Assembly: GCA_018694115.1 (NCBI GenBank)
Contig: JABHNB010000015.1
Span: forward strand, 1-64,000
Source: an archaeon
Lineage (GTDB): Archaea; Nanobdellota; Nanobdellia; Pacearchaeales; GW2011-AR1
Reading direction: 5' to 3'
Length of the DNA stretch: 64,000 bases
Numbering within the stretch: position 1 is the first letter of the stretch; every line of letters starts with the position of its first letter. Below are positions 9,641 through 16,835 of this stretch, piece after piece. The notes under the pieces were generated by a model, which worked only from the letters and a program-made list of their open reading frames with translations, was not told the origin of the DNA and ran no database searches. The position numbers and the translations under genes are program-made.

Positions 9641-9704
9641 AGATCGGGCATCTAATCAAAAACTTTAATAACTTCTTAGTTGTTGTTTATTTAGGAGTTA
9701 TAAA

Positions 9705-10088
9705 ATGCCACACCAATGTGTACACTGCAGTAAAATCATCGAAGTAGGAAGTAAGGAAATCCTAGAAGGTTGTAATGCTTGCGGCGGGAAGTTCTTTTTT
9801 TATATCCGAGATGAGCAGGCAGACAAGATTCGAGAGGCTCGAGAGATCCCAATTCCGGAGTTTAATACTATTGATAAGAAACAAGTTGAGGAAGATGTAC
9901 GGAGCATCTTGAAAATTGAAGATGAAGATAAGCCGGTTATTCTTGATTTAGAAAGTGTTAGGGTTCTTAATCCTGGGAAGTTTGAGATAGATATTGTTAG
10001 TTTGATGAATCGAAAGCCGATTGTGTTTAAGCTTCAAGAGGGAAAATATTTAATTGATATTGAGAGTGGAATTAATCTTCCTAAGTAA
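9705..10088 (+). CDS. Zn-ribbon protein, COG3364/DUF2072-like
   Basis: A 127-residue protein with an N-terminal Zn ribbon: CVHC (about 5-8) and CNAC (about 28-31). Its C-terminal half (PVILDLESVRVL...) resembles the archaeal COG3364 family as I remember it. A TATA-like CTTTAATAAC lies about 35-40 bp upstream and an AGGAG ribosome site lies about 9 nt before the ATG, so this is a leadered transcript. It is a familiar neighbour of the Era-like GTPase and DUF2073, but here the three genes are split by two pilin-like genes. The last 12 codons are duplicated just downstream. Function unknown. Confidence 0.75.
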   Translation: MPHQCVHCSKIIEVGSKEILEGCNACGGKFFFYIRDEQADKIREAREIPIPEFNTIDKKQVEEDVRSILKIEDEDKPVILDLESVRVLNPGKFEIDIVSLMNRKPIVFKLQEGKYLIDIESGINLPK

Positions 10089-10111
10089 CCTCTTTCAGAG
10101 GCCCAGGAAGG

Positions 10112-10163
10112 AAAATATTTGATTGATATTGAGAGTGGAATTTCTATGCGTGGAGATGATTAA
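10112..10163 (+). pseudogene. duplicated 3' end of the Zn-ribbon gene
   Basis: This stretch repeats the end of the Zn-ribbon gene (codons for EGKYLIDIESGI) almost exactly, then continues with a different ending (SMRGDD, stop). It has no start of its own. It looks like a recombination scar that gave the gene a new C-terminus and left the old one behind, or the reverse. Confidence 0.7.
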
Positions 10164-10193
10164 ATTTAAATAGTATTTTTGTTAGTATTTATT

Positions 10194-11354
10194 ATGAAAA
10201 AGGGTGATAAGAGGGGTATTTCTGCGACGATCGCAACTATATTAATAATTTTAATAACTGTTGCGGCCATTGGAATTATTTGGGGATTGGTTATTCCAAT
10301 GATTAGGGATAGTGCCAGTTATGGGGGATATGATGCAGATTTGATTATTGAAACGGAGGGAGGTTATACTTATTTTGATTCTGATAAGGGGGTTGCTTGT
10401 GTGCAGGTTAGAAGATTGTCCGAAGGCTCTAACTTAAGCAGGATTGATGTTTTATTTGTCTATAACGGAACTACACTAGAAGATCGGGGAAATTTTTCTG
10501 GTGAAGAAATACCTCAGACCAATGAGGCCAAGACTAAGTGTTTTAACTTGACTATCTATTCGGATGGTGTTGGAGGATATGACGCTCCAGATTCTATAAA
10601 GATTCTTCCAATATACCTTGATGGTGCGGGAGAGGTTGAAGGGGAGGTTATTTCCACTGTTGGCGGTGATGGTAGTGGAGATGATTCATATAGTTCGGGA
10701 AATTTTCCAGACGGTGGCTCGGCTGATCCAATTGGAACTAAAGTTTGTGAAGGTGGTTGTGATGATGGAAATGATTGTACTGATGATGTTTGTTTAGAAG
10801 GCGTTTGTTCTTATTCAAATAAGGCGGAAGGAGATTCTTGTTCTTCCGGGGGAGAATGTTATGAAGGAACTTGTTATACGGAGTTACTTCGAAGTTGTGC
10901 TACATTGAGTGTTGAGAATGGAAAGTATCTCCTGAGACAACTTGTTTATGGCGATTCGGGTACTTGTTTTAGTATCGAAGCTGATGGAATAGATTTTGAT
11001 TTGGGCGGTAATAGTGTTTATGGTCCGAATGATCAGACTGGAATCGGTGTTAGCATCAATGCAGATGATGTTGAGATTCATAATGCTGGTGTGACTAATC
11101 CTTCGGGGGGAGGTTCTGGAGGAATAGTTTATTTTAATTATGGAATTGCTATTGGTGCGGAAACTAGTGGGGGAGTAATTCGGGATGTTCGTGCGTGCGA
11201 TAGTCAGAACGGATATGATATTTCTTGTGGCAACAATGGCGAGGGATATTCTGGCGAGGGTAATAATTTTGATCCGGCTAAAACTAGTGCTTGTGATAAT
11301 AGTTGGCCTCGTTTGGATAAGCGCCAGTATGCTCCTTGCGTTGCTCCAGTATAG
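10194..11354 (+). CDS. type IV pilin-like cysteine-rich protein, paralogue 3
   Basis: The start is set at ATG 10194 (MKKGDKRGISATIA), 25 bp after the TATA-like AATTTAAATAG, rather than the tracked upstream codon. The pilin signal (GISATIATILIILIT) and pilin domain match the two paralogues at 6341 and 8150. A cysteine-rich segment (CEGGCDDGNDCTDDVC) and a short beta-helix remnant of about 90 residues follow. A secreted surface or pilus-like protein. Its beta-helix is much shorter than in the sisters. Confidence 0.8.
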   Translation: MKKGDKRGISATIATILIILITVAAIGIIWGLVIPMIRDSASYGGYDADLIIETEGGYTYFDSDKGVACVQVRRLSEGSNLSRIDVLFVYNGTTLEDRGNFSGEEIPQTNEAKTKCFNLTIYSDGVGGYDAPDSIKILPIYLDGAGEVEGEVISTVGGDGSGDDSYSSGNFPDGGSADPIGTKVCEGGCDDGNDCTDDVCLEGVCSYSNKAEGDSCSSGGECYEGTCYTELLRSCATLSVENGKYLLRQLVYGDSGTCFSIEADGIDFDLGGNSVYGPNDQTGIGVSINADDVEIHNAGVTNPSGGGSGGIVYFNYGIAIGAETSGGVIRDVRACDSQNGYDISCGNNGEGYSGEGNNFDPAKTSACDNSWPRLDKRQYAPCVAPV

Positions 11355-11407
11355 GAATCTGAAGGAGAGATGAAAGCTTTAATAACTAGTTTTTCTTTAG
11401 TATAATT

Positions 11408-12640
11408 ATGGGTGTTAAGAAAATTCTGAATGATGTTTTGTCGGAGATTTCGCTTTCTGGGGAGGAGGTTAGTTCATTGAAGGCTTCTGCCAGTGATGCA
11501 GTTAAGCGGATTTCTTCTGGTAAGGTTAAGGCATTTGTTGGGGGAAGTTTGGCTAAGGGAACCCAGATCCGGAAAGAAGGGCCCCAGGATATTGATATTT
11601 TTGTTGTTTTTGAGGATGAGAAGGAAACTAAAAAGTTGGGAACTATTTTGAAGAAAGCGAAGTTGCCAGGAAAACTTAAGGTTGTTCATGGATCTAGAGA
11701 TTATTATCAGGCAGTTTCTAAGAATGTTGTTTTGGAAATTATCCCGGTTGTGAAAAATGTTCGTCCGGAAGATGCTGAGAATGTGACTGATGTTTCTCTT
11801 AGTCATGTTAAGTATGTTGGGGGGAAGATAAGGAAGAATCCCACCCTAGCAGACGAAATAAAGCTTGCTAAGACGTTTTGTTATGCAAATCGGTGTTATG
11901 GGGCCGAGGGATACATTAAAGGATTCTCGGGGTATGGATTAGAGATTTTGATTATCCATTATGGTGGTTTTGTGAAGATGTTGAAGGGGCTTTTGAAGCG
12001 ACCTAGAACATTGGATCCTGAAAAAGCTTTTCGTGGAGAGCGGGAAGTTATGTCTGAGTTGAATGCGTCTAAGTTGCAATCTCCAGTTATAGTTGTTGAT
12101 CCGACATATAAATATCGAAATGTTTTAGCTGGACTTGGGAGTGAAACCTTTGAAAAGTTTTTGAAGGTTGCCCATGGTTTTTTGAAATCTTCTTCTTCGA
12201 ATTATTTCAAGAAGGAAGAATTTGATGTTGCGAAGATGAAGAAGCTTGCTTCAAAGAAGAAGGCACAGTTTATTGAATTGGATCTTAAGACTGATCGACA
12301 AGCGGGGGATATTGCAGGGACTAAGATGAAGAAGTTTTTTGATTTTATTTGTAATGAATTTCATAGAAAACAGCAAGAGGTAATTGGAAAGGAGTTTGAT
12401 TATTCTGGGTCGGGTAAGAAGGCTAAGGGATATATTGTGGTCAGGGAAAAGAAGGTAATTGAAGTTCGTGGACCTGCAGATAGGATGATTGATGCGATTA
12501 AAGGATTTAAGAAAGCAAACAAAGGTGCAAAGATTTTCAAGAAGAAAGGATTCTTATGGCGAAGGGAAAAGATCTCGCTAAAGAAGATATTAGGTTCTTT
12601 TAAGAAAGTTGGAAAAGAGATGGGCGCTGGGTTAGCTTAG
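11408..12640 (+). CDS. cca: archaeal CCA-adding enzyme (tRNA nucleotidyltransferase)
   Basis: Adds or repairs the 3' CCA of tRNAs without a template. The class I nucleotidyltransferase signature is visible: GGSLAKGT (about 45-52) and the catalytic pair DIDIF (about 61-65). The remainder matches the archaeal enzyme's central, tail and PAP-like domains. At 410 residues it is slightly shorter than the usual 430-450. A TATA-like CTTTAATAAC lies 25 bp before the ATG. The 3' end overlaps metK tail to tail by 9 nt. Confidence 0.92.
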   Translation: MGVKKILNDVLSEISLSGEEVSSLKASASDAVKRISSGKVKAFVGGSLAKGTQIRKEGPQDIDIFVVFEDEKETKKLGTILKKAKLPGKLKVVHGSRDYYQAVSKNVVLEIIPVVKNVRPEDAENVTDVSLSHVKYVGGKIRKNPTLADEIKLAKTFCYANRCYGAEGYIKGFSGYGLEILIIHYGGFVKMLKGLLKRPRTLDPEKAFRGEREVMSELNASKLQSPVIVVDPTYKYRNVLAGLGSETFEKFLKVAHGFLKSSSSNYFKKEEFDVAKMKKLASKKKAQFIELDLKTDRQAGDIAGTKMKKFFDFICNEFHRKQQEVIGKEFDYSGSGKKAKGYIVVREKKVIEVRGPADRMIDAIKGFKKANKGAKIFKKKGFLWRREKISLKKILGSFKKVGKEMGAGLA

Positions 12641-13795
12641 TTCAGCTTCTTGTCTTAGAATTTCTGCTTTGTCTGTTTTTTCCCAAGTGAAGTCTTCATC
12701 TTCTCTTCCGAAGTGTCCGTAACTGGCAGTCTTTTTGTATATGGGCCTTCGTAGATTAAGTTGATCTAGGATGTCGTGAGGTTTTATTGGGAAGTGTTTT
12801 CTGGCCAGTTCAGATAATTTTTCTTCATTGATCTTTCCGGTTCCAAAAGTGTTTATATTGACACTGACTGGTTCTGCTACTCCGATTGCATAGGCTAGTT
12901 GTACTTCGCATTTTTCTGCTAGTCCTGCCGCTACAATATTTTTTGCAATGTATCTTGCGGCGTATGCTGCACTTCTATCAACTTTTGTTGGGTCTTTTCC
13001 AGAGAATGCTCCGCCCCCGTGCCTTCCTACCCCTCCATAAGTATCTACAATTATTTTTCTCCCCGTTAGTCCCGCGTCGGCATATGGTCCCCCCCTTACA
13101 AAACTCCCCGTTGGATTGATGTAGATTTTTGTTTGTTCATCCATTAGATCTTTGCAGATTGGATTAATTACTTTTTCTAAGATATCTTTTCTTATTGTTT
13201 CATGATTTATTTGTTCTGCGTGTTGGTTTGAAACAACAACTGTTTCAATTCTTTTTGGTTTATCATCTTCATAATCTATAGTTACTTGACTTTTTCCATC
13301 AGGTCCTAGATATGGGATTTCACCAATTTTCCTAACTAGTGCTAGACGTTTGGTTAGTTTATGTGCGAGTTGGATTGGTAGAGGCATTAATTCCTTTGTT
13401 TCATTGCAGGCATAGCCGAACATCATGCCTTGATCGCCGGCTCCTTGTTCTTGGAATTTTCCTTTGCCCTCGGTTACCCCCTGACTGATCTCGGGGGATT
13501 GTTCTTCTAGATGAACTAGGACTGCACATGTTTCGTATTCGATTCCATGGGATGATTTTGTATATCCTATTTCTTTTAGAGATTGTCTAACAATTTTTGG
13601 AATATCGAGATTTGCGTGTGTTGTGATTTCGCCCATCACTAAAACCATTCCTGTTTTTGAACAAGTTTCAACACCTACTCGGGATTGAGGATCTTGTCTT
13701 AGGCATTCGTCTAAAATAGCGTCGGAGATGTGATCACAAATTTTATCGGGGTGGCCTTCGGTTACACTCTCGGAGGTGAACAAATAATTTTTCAT
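12632..13795 (-). CDS. metK: S-adenosylmethionine synthetase, bacterial type
   Basis: Makes SAM from methionine and ATP. Signatures of the bacterial/eukaryal MetK family are clear: [11 protein letters not shown] near the N-terminus, [12 protein letters not shown] (about 120-131) and [19 protein letters not shown] (about 255-275). Length 387 is normal. Most archaea use the unrelated-looking archaeal MAT family, so this gene was probably acquired from bacteria. A TATA-like TTATATAAAC on the minus strand sits 25 bp before the ATG. It is divergent from an XRE-CBS regulator, with a perfect inverted repeat in the shared promoter region. Confidence 0.95.
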   Translation of the reverse strand: MKNYLFTSESVTEGHPDKICDHISDAILDECLRQDPQSRVGVETCSKTGMVLVMGEITTHANLDIPKIVRQSLKEIGYTKSSHGIEYETCAVLVHLEEQSPEISQGVTEGKGKFQEQGAGDQGMMFGYACNETKELMPLPIQLAHKLTKRLALVRKIGEIPYLGPDGKSQVTIDYEDDKPKRIETVVVSNQHAEQINHETIRKDILEKVINPICKDLMDEQTKIYINPTGSFVRGGPYADAGLTGRKIIVDTYGGVGRHGGGAFSGKDPTKVDRSAAYAARYIAKNIVAAGLAEKCEVQLAYAIGVAEPVSVNINTFGTGKINEEKLSELARKHFPIKPHDILDQLNLRRPIYKKTASYGHFGREDEDFTWEKTDKAEILRQEAELS

Positions 13796-13835
13796 AATAT
13801 ATTGTAAGCTCTTTTGTTTATATAATCTTTTGACT

Positions 13836-13859
13836 AAAATATTCCGATAGGAATATTTT
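13836..13859. promoter_or_regulatory. perfect 10-bp inverted repeat between metK and XRE-CBS gene
   Basis: Arms AAAATATTCC and GGAATATTTT are exact reverse complements with spacer GATA. The right arm overlaps the TATA-like region (TTTTTATAG) of the XRE-CBS gene and the left arm lies just upstream of the metK TATA box. This is the placement expected for an operator, most simply for the adjacent helix-turn-helix protein. Confidence 0.75.
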
Positions 13860-13884
13860 TATAGTGTTGTTTATTCCTTTAATT

Positions 13885-14430
13885 ATGGAAAGCTTGGAGT
13901 TGATTAAGAAGAGAAGAATTGCTGTCGGGGCAACTCAAAAAGAATTGTCTGATTTGAGTGGGGTTTCTCAGTCAATGATTGCAAAGATTGAGGCTGGAAG
14001 AGCAGAGGCGAGTTATAGTATTGCTAAGAGAATTTTTGAGGCGCTTGATTCCATGGCACACTCTCATGATCCGCGGGTTAAAGATTTTATGGTCAAGAAG
14101 GTTTTGTTTTGTAATGTTGGAGATAAGGTTGGCGATGTTGTAAAAAAAATGAAGAAAGGGGGAATATCGCAATTACCGGTTTTAGATGGAAAAGAATTAG
14201 TTGGTTTGATTAGTGAAAGTGTTTTAGTTGACAATATGGATAGATTATCAAGTTTAACTAAGGTCAATGAAATAATGAATGATGCGCCACCAGTTATTTC
14301 TGAGGAAACTTCTTATAAGACTACAGTTTCATTATTGAAAGAATTTTCGTTTGTTTTGGTTAAGGGAAAGAAAGGATTTGTTGGATTAGTTACAAAAAGT
14401 GATATATTGGGCGCTAGGCTGAGTTTTTAA
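13885..14430 (+). CDS. XRE-type HTH regulator with paired CBS domains
   Basis: The start is set at ATG 13885 (MESLELIKKRR), 25 bp after the TATA-like sequence; the tracked GTG at 13864 lies within the promoter. Residues about 5-60 form an XRE-type helix-turn-helix (TQKELSDLSGVSQSMIAKIE). About 75-180 form two CBS motifs (GGISQLPVLDGKELVGLIS). This matches archaeal COG3620 regulators. CBS pairs commonly bind adenosyl compounds, and the divergent neighbour is SAM synthetase, so a SAM/ATP-responsive repressor of metK and itself is a reasonable inference. It overlaps the TrmB gene tail to tail by 4 nt. Confidence 0.85.
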   Translation: MESLELIKKRRIAVGATQKELSDLSGVSQSMIAKIEAGRAEASYSIAKRIFEALDSMAHSHDPRVKDFMVKKVLFCNVGDKVGDVVKKMKKGGISQLPVLDGKELVGLISESVLVDNMDRLSSLTKVNEIMNDAPPVISEETSYKTTVSLLKEFSFVLVKGKKGFVGLVTKSDILGARLSF

Positions 14431-15212
14431 TCGTTCTTCCAAGCTAATTCAAACATGTATGCTAACGAGTTTGTGAAGAATGGAGAATTAATCCAAACAC
14501 CATAATCAAAATCTTCGTGTACATTTGTTGGTTTGATTGTAAAGATAAGTTCTCTCTTGTCTGCGATTATAAATCTTGCATTAAGTGGTTTTGATCTTAT
14601 TGGAACACCGAATTTCTTAGAAAGTTTCTTTGCTTCATCTTCATTATCTGAAACCATTACCTTAACATCAACTTTTCTTCTCACAAGTTTTGCAAAAGCA
14701 TCCTTGAACATCTTCTGTTTTGATAAAAGTTCGTATGCAGATGAAGTAATATAGATAGATTTTTCTGCATTTTCCATAACATCTCTCATTTGAACATAAA
14801 GATTGCTTCGTCCCTTGATGGATGTTGAAAGTTCGTGGTTTTTGATTGGTTCAATACCTGTTTTATGAAGTTCTTCTAATTCCTTATATTCTGTAGTATC
14901 TTTAAGGTTTGCAAGTGTTTTTATCTTGTCTTCTGCGTCTCTAACTGTGTTATTCTTTAATTTTTCAATAACAACTTCGGGTCTTACAGCGATATATTTT
15001 ACTGGTTTTCCTAGTTTTTGGATTACAAATCCTCTCTTTTCGAGGGATTCTAGAACATCATAGGTTCTACTTCGTGGAACTCCAGAAATCTCTGCAATTT
15101 CTCCAGCTGAGGAGATACCCTTAGAAAGCAAAGCTAACCATACCTTTGTTTCATAAATATTTAGATCGAAATAACCTTTCAATTTCCTTACTAATTCTTG
15201 ATTTACTGCCAT
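14427..15212 (-). CDS. TrmB-family transcriptional regulator
   Basis: An N-terminal winged helix (about 10-80, YETKVWLALLSKG and SRTYDVLESLEKRGFV) is typical of TrmB regulators, followed by a coiled segment and a phospholipase D-like ligand domain (about 125-255, SIYITSSAYELL). TrmB proteins in archaea control sugar and energy metabolism, but the ligand here is unknown and no transporter is adjacent. A TATA-like GATTTAAAAAGG precedes the ATG by about 26 bp. Confidence 0.85.
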   Translation of the reverse strand: MAVNQELVRKLKGYFDLNIYETKVWLALLSKGISSAGEIAEISGVPRSRTYDVLESLEKRGFVIQKLGKPVKYIAVRPEVVIEKLKNNTVRDAEDKIKTLANLKDTTEYKELEELHKTGIEPIKNHELSTSIKGRSNLYVQMRDVMENAEKSIYITSSAYELLSKQKMFKDAFAKLVRRKVDVKVMVSDNEDEAKKLSKKFGVPIRSKPLNARFIIADKRELIFTIKPTNVHEDFDYGVWINSPFFTNSLAYMFELAWKND

Positions 15213-15325
15213 TTTTACTACTATGTCAAGATAAAAACCCTTTTTAAATCTTTCGTTTCTGTTGTCTTTTCATAGGAGTTACAATTCGGAATGAAATTTA
15301 TATAGTCTGTTATTAGTTTTGCTTT

Positions 15326-15811
15326 ATGAATGAATGGTTTATTGGATATGGGGCGGTTTTTTTGATTGGTTTTCTAAGTTGTGCAGTTCTTTTTTATGGA
15401 TTTTTTTACCTTGGGGCCGAAATGCCGCTTGGAATGGGTGCTTGGGGGGCCGATGTTGAAGCTCCTTCGGATTATGTTGGGAGTGATGACGTTTTTATTA
15501 GAGGTAATGAGGTAGTTTTAAGGATTCCTGATGCAAGTCTATCTAGATATGCTCCTACGGGGAGTATGAGGCCGGTTTTAGATGTCGGTACAACGGGGGT
15601 ACGAATTATTCCTCAAGGCGAGGATGAGATTAGTGTGGGAGATATTGTGACTTTTCAGAGAGGTTTTGACCTAATTGTTCATAGGGTTATTGAAAAAGGA
15701 ACAGATTCTGAAGGGATTTATTTTGTTACAAAGGGAGATAATAGTGATATGGCTGATGGGAAAATCAGGTTTGAAGATATTCGGTATAAAACGATTGCAT
15801 TAATCTATTAA
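15326..15811 (+). CDS. signal peptidase I (Sec11-like, S26B)
   Basis: Removes N-terminal signal peptides at the membrane. It has an N-terminal membrane helix (about 8-30), then the catalytic serine in TGSMRP (S80). The archaeal/ER-type histidine in VHRV (about H119) stands in place of the bacterial lysine, and the aspartates in KGDNSD (about 138-141) complete the site. At 161 residues it is typical for archaea. A TATA-like ATTTATATAG precedes the ATG by about 26 bp. The many exported proteins in this window are plausible substrates. Confidence 0.88.
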   Translation: MNEWFIGYGAVFLIGFLSCAVLFYGFFYLGAEMPLGMGAWGADVEAPSDYVGSDDVFIRGNEVVLRIPDASLSRYAPTGSMRPVLDVGTTGVRIIPQGEDEISVGDIVTFQRGFDLIVHRVIEKGTDSEGIYFVTKGDNSDMADGKIRFEDIRYKTIALIY

Positions 15812-16788
15812 ATTAGAAATTTCCAGATTGCAAGACTTGCAAAGATTCCTGCAGTTATGTATGGCATTGCAGGATATGCTTTCCCCTTCTTTGTTATTAA
15901 GAATAGGAATGTTAGACCAACTAATGCTCCTGCGATTATGAATAGTGCAGGGATTAATCCTGCAACTCCGAAAAGTGCTTGTTCTGGAAATGCCCTCATG
16001 AAGACTCCTGCTGCGATTATTGGGAAGATAACATCTCCGCCTCCAAGAATTGCTAGTGAAACCTTGAACTTCTTCTCTTTTACTCTCTTTGGCATTGATT
16101 TGCCCTTGTATTTCTGCTTGATTTTGGTGATTTGAGCTCTGACTTTATTTGAGACGCTTGGAATTAGAAATCCTCCGAAGATCCTAAGTTCTTCCATTTG
16201 GAACTTTGCCATTTTTTGCATTATTCCGGAACGCCAGACTGCCCAGGCATCATATAATGAGATCAATATCAATAGGGCGATCATTGACCATGGAAGAAGG
16301 ATTGGGATGAAAACTGCTGCGATTCCGGGATAGATTAGAAGTTCTGTCAAGTTGTGAATGTATGTATTTGGAATGAATATTTTTGCGTATGCTAATGGAA
16401 TTGCTATTGCTATTGCAATTATTGACGCTTGGACTAAGTGAGTTCTTAGGAATGCATTTATTGAGATTCCCAATGCAAGGGTTATTACCAAGAAGAACCA
16501 AGACCTAATTACAAATTTCCATTTGTATTTCATTAAAATGAATATTATCGCGAATGCGAGTGCGAAAGAGATAACTATGGATAATAGACTTGGGGTAGCT
16601 TCTTGTTCTGGAGTCTGTAGACCGAATGGAAGGTTTTGTTGAGAAGTGATATTTTGTATTTCTCCTGTTTCTGGATTAACTACCGTTTGTTGTACTGGGG
16701 CGTAGGCATTGATTACGAGAAGTCCTATGATTTGTGTTGCAAGGAACATTCCGAGTAATAAAAGTGTAATATGTGCTTTATGTTTCAT
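15808..16788 (-). CDS. presenilin-like intramembrane aspartyl protease
   Basis: About nine membrane helices. The two catalytic aspartates of the presenilin/signal peptide peptidase family are visible: YD in SLYDAWAV (about residue 175) and the GxGD-type GGGDVIFP (about 249-256). The C-terminal PAMPYI corresponds to the PAL region. Archaeal homologues (PSH, A22) cleave helices in the membrane, possibly clearing signal peptides. It overlaps the signal peptidase gene tail to tail by 4 nt, which fits that idea. An AGGAGG ribosome site lies before the ATG, so it is leadered. Confidence 0.85.
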   Translation of the reverse strand: MKHKAHITLLLLGMFLATQIIGLLVINAYAPVQQTVVNPETGEIQNITSQQNLPFGLQTPEQEATPSLLSIVISFALAFAIIFILMKYKWKFVIRSWFFLVITLALGISINAFLRTHLVQASIIAIAIAIPLAYAKIFIPNTYIHNLTELLIYPGIAAVFIPILLPWSMIALLILISLYDAWAVWRSGIMQKMAKFQMEELRIFGGFLIPSVSNKVRAQITKIKQKYKGKSMPKRVKEKKFKVSLAILGGGDVIFPIIAAGVFMRAFPEQALFGVAGLIPALFIIAGALVGLTFLFLITKKGKAYPAMPYITAGIFASLAIWKFLI

Positions 16789-16835
16789 CTCTTTTCCTCC
16801 TGGTTATCTTAGGGTTGAAGAGTTTTTAAAGTGTT

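Noticed and set aside
12886-13119. 77-codon plus-strand ORF inside metK
   Set aside because: Antisense shadow of a highly conserved enzyme; Leu- and Phe-rich composition is typical of such shadows.
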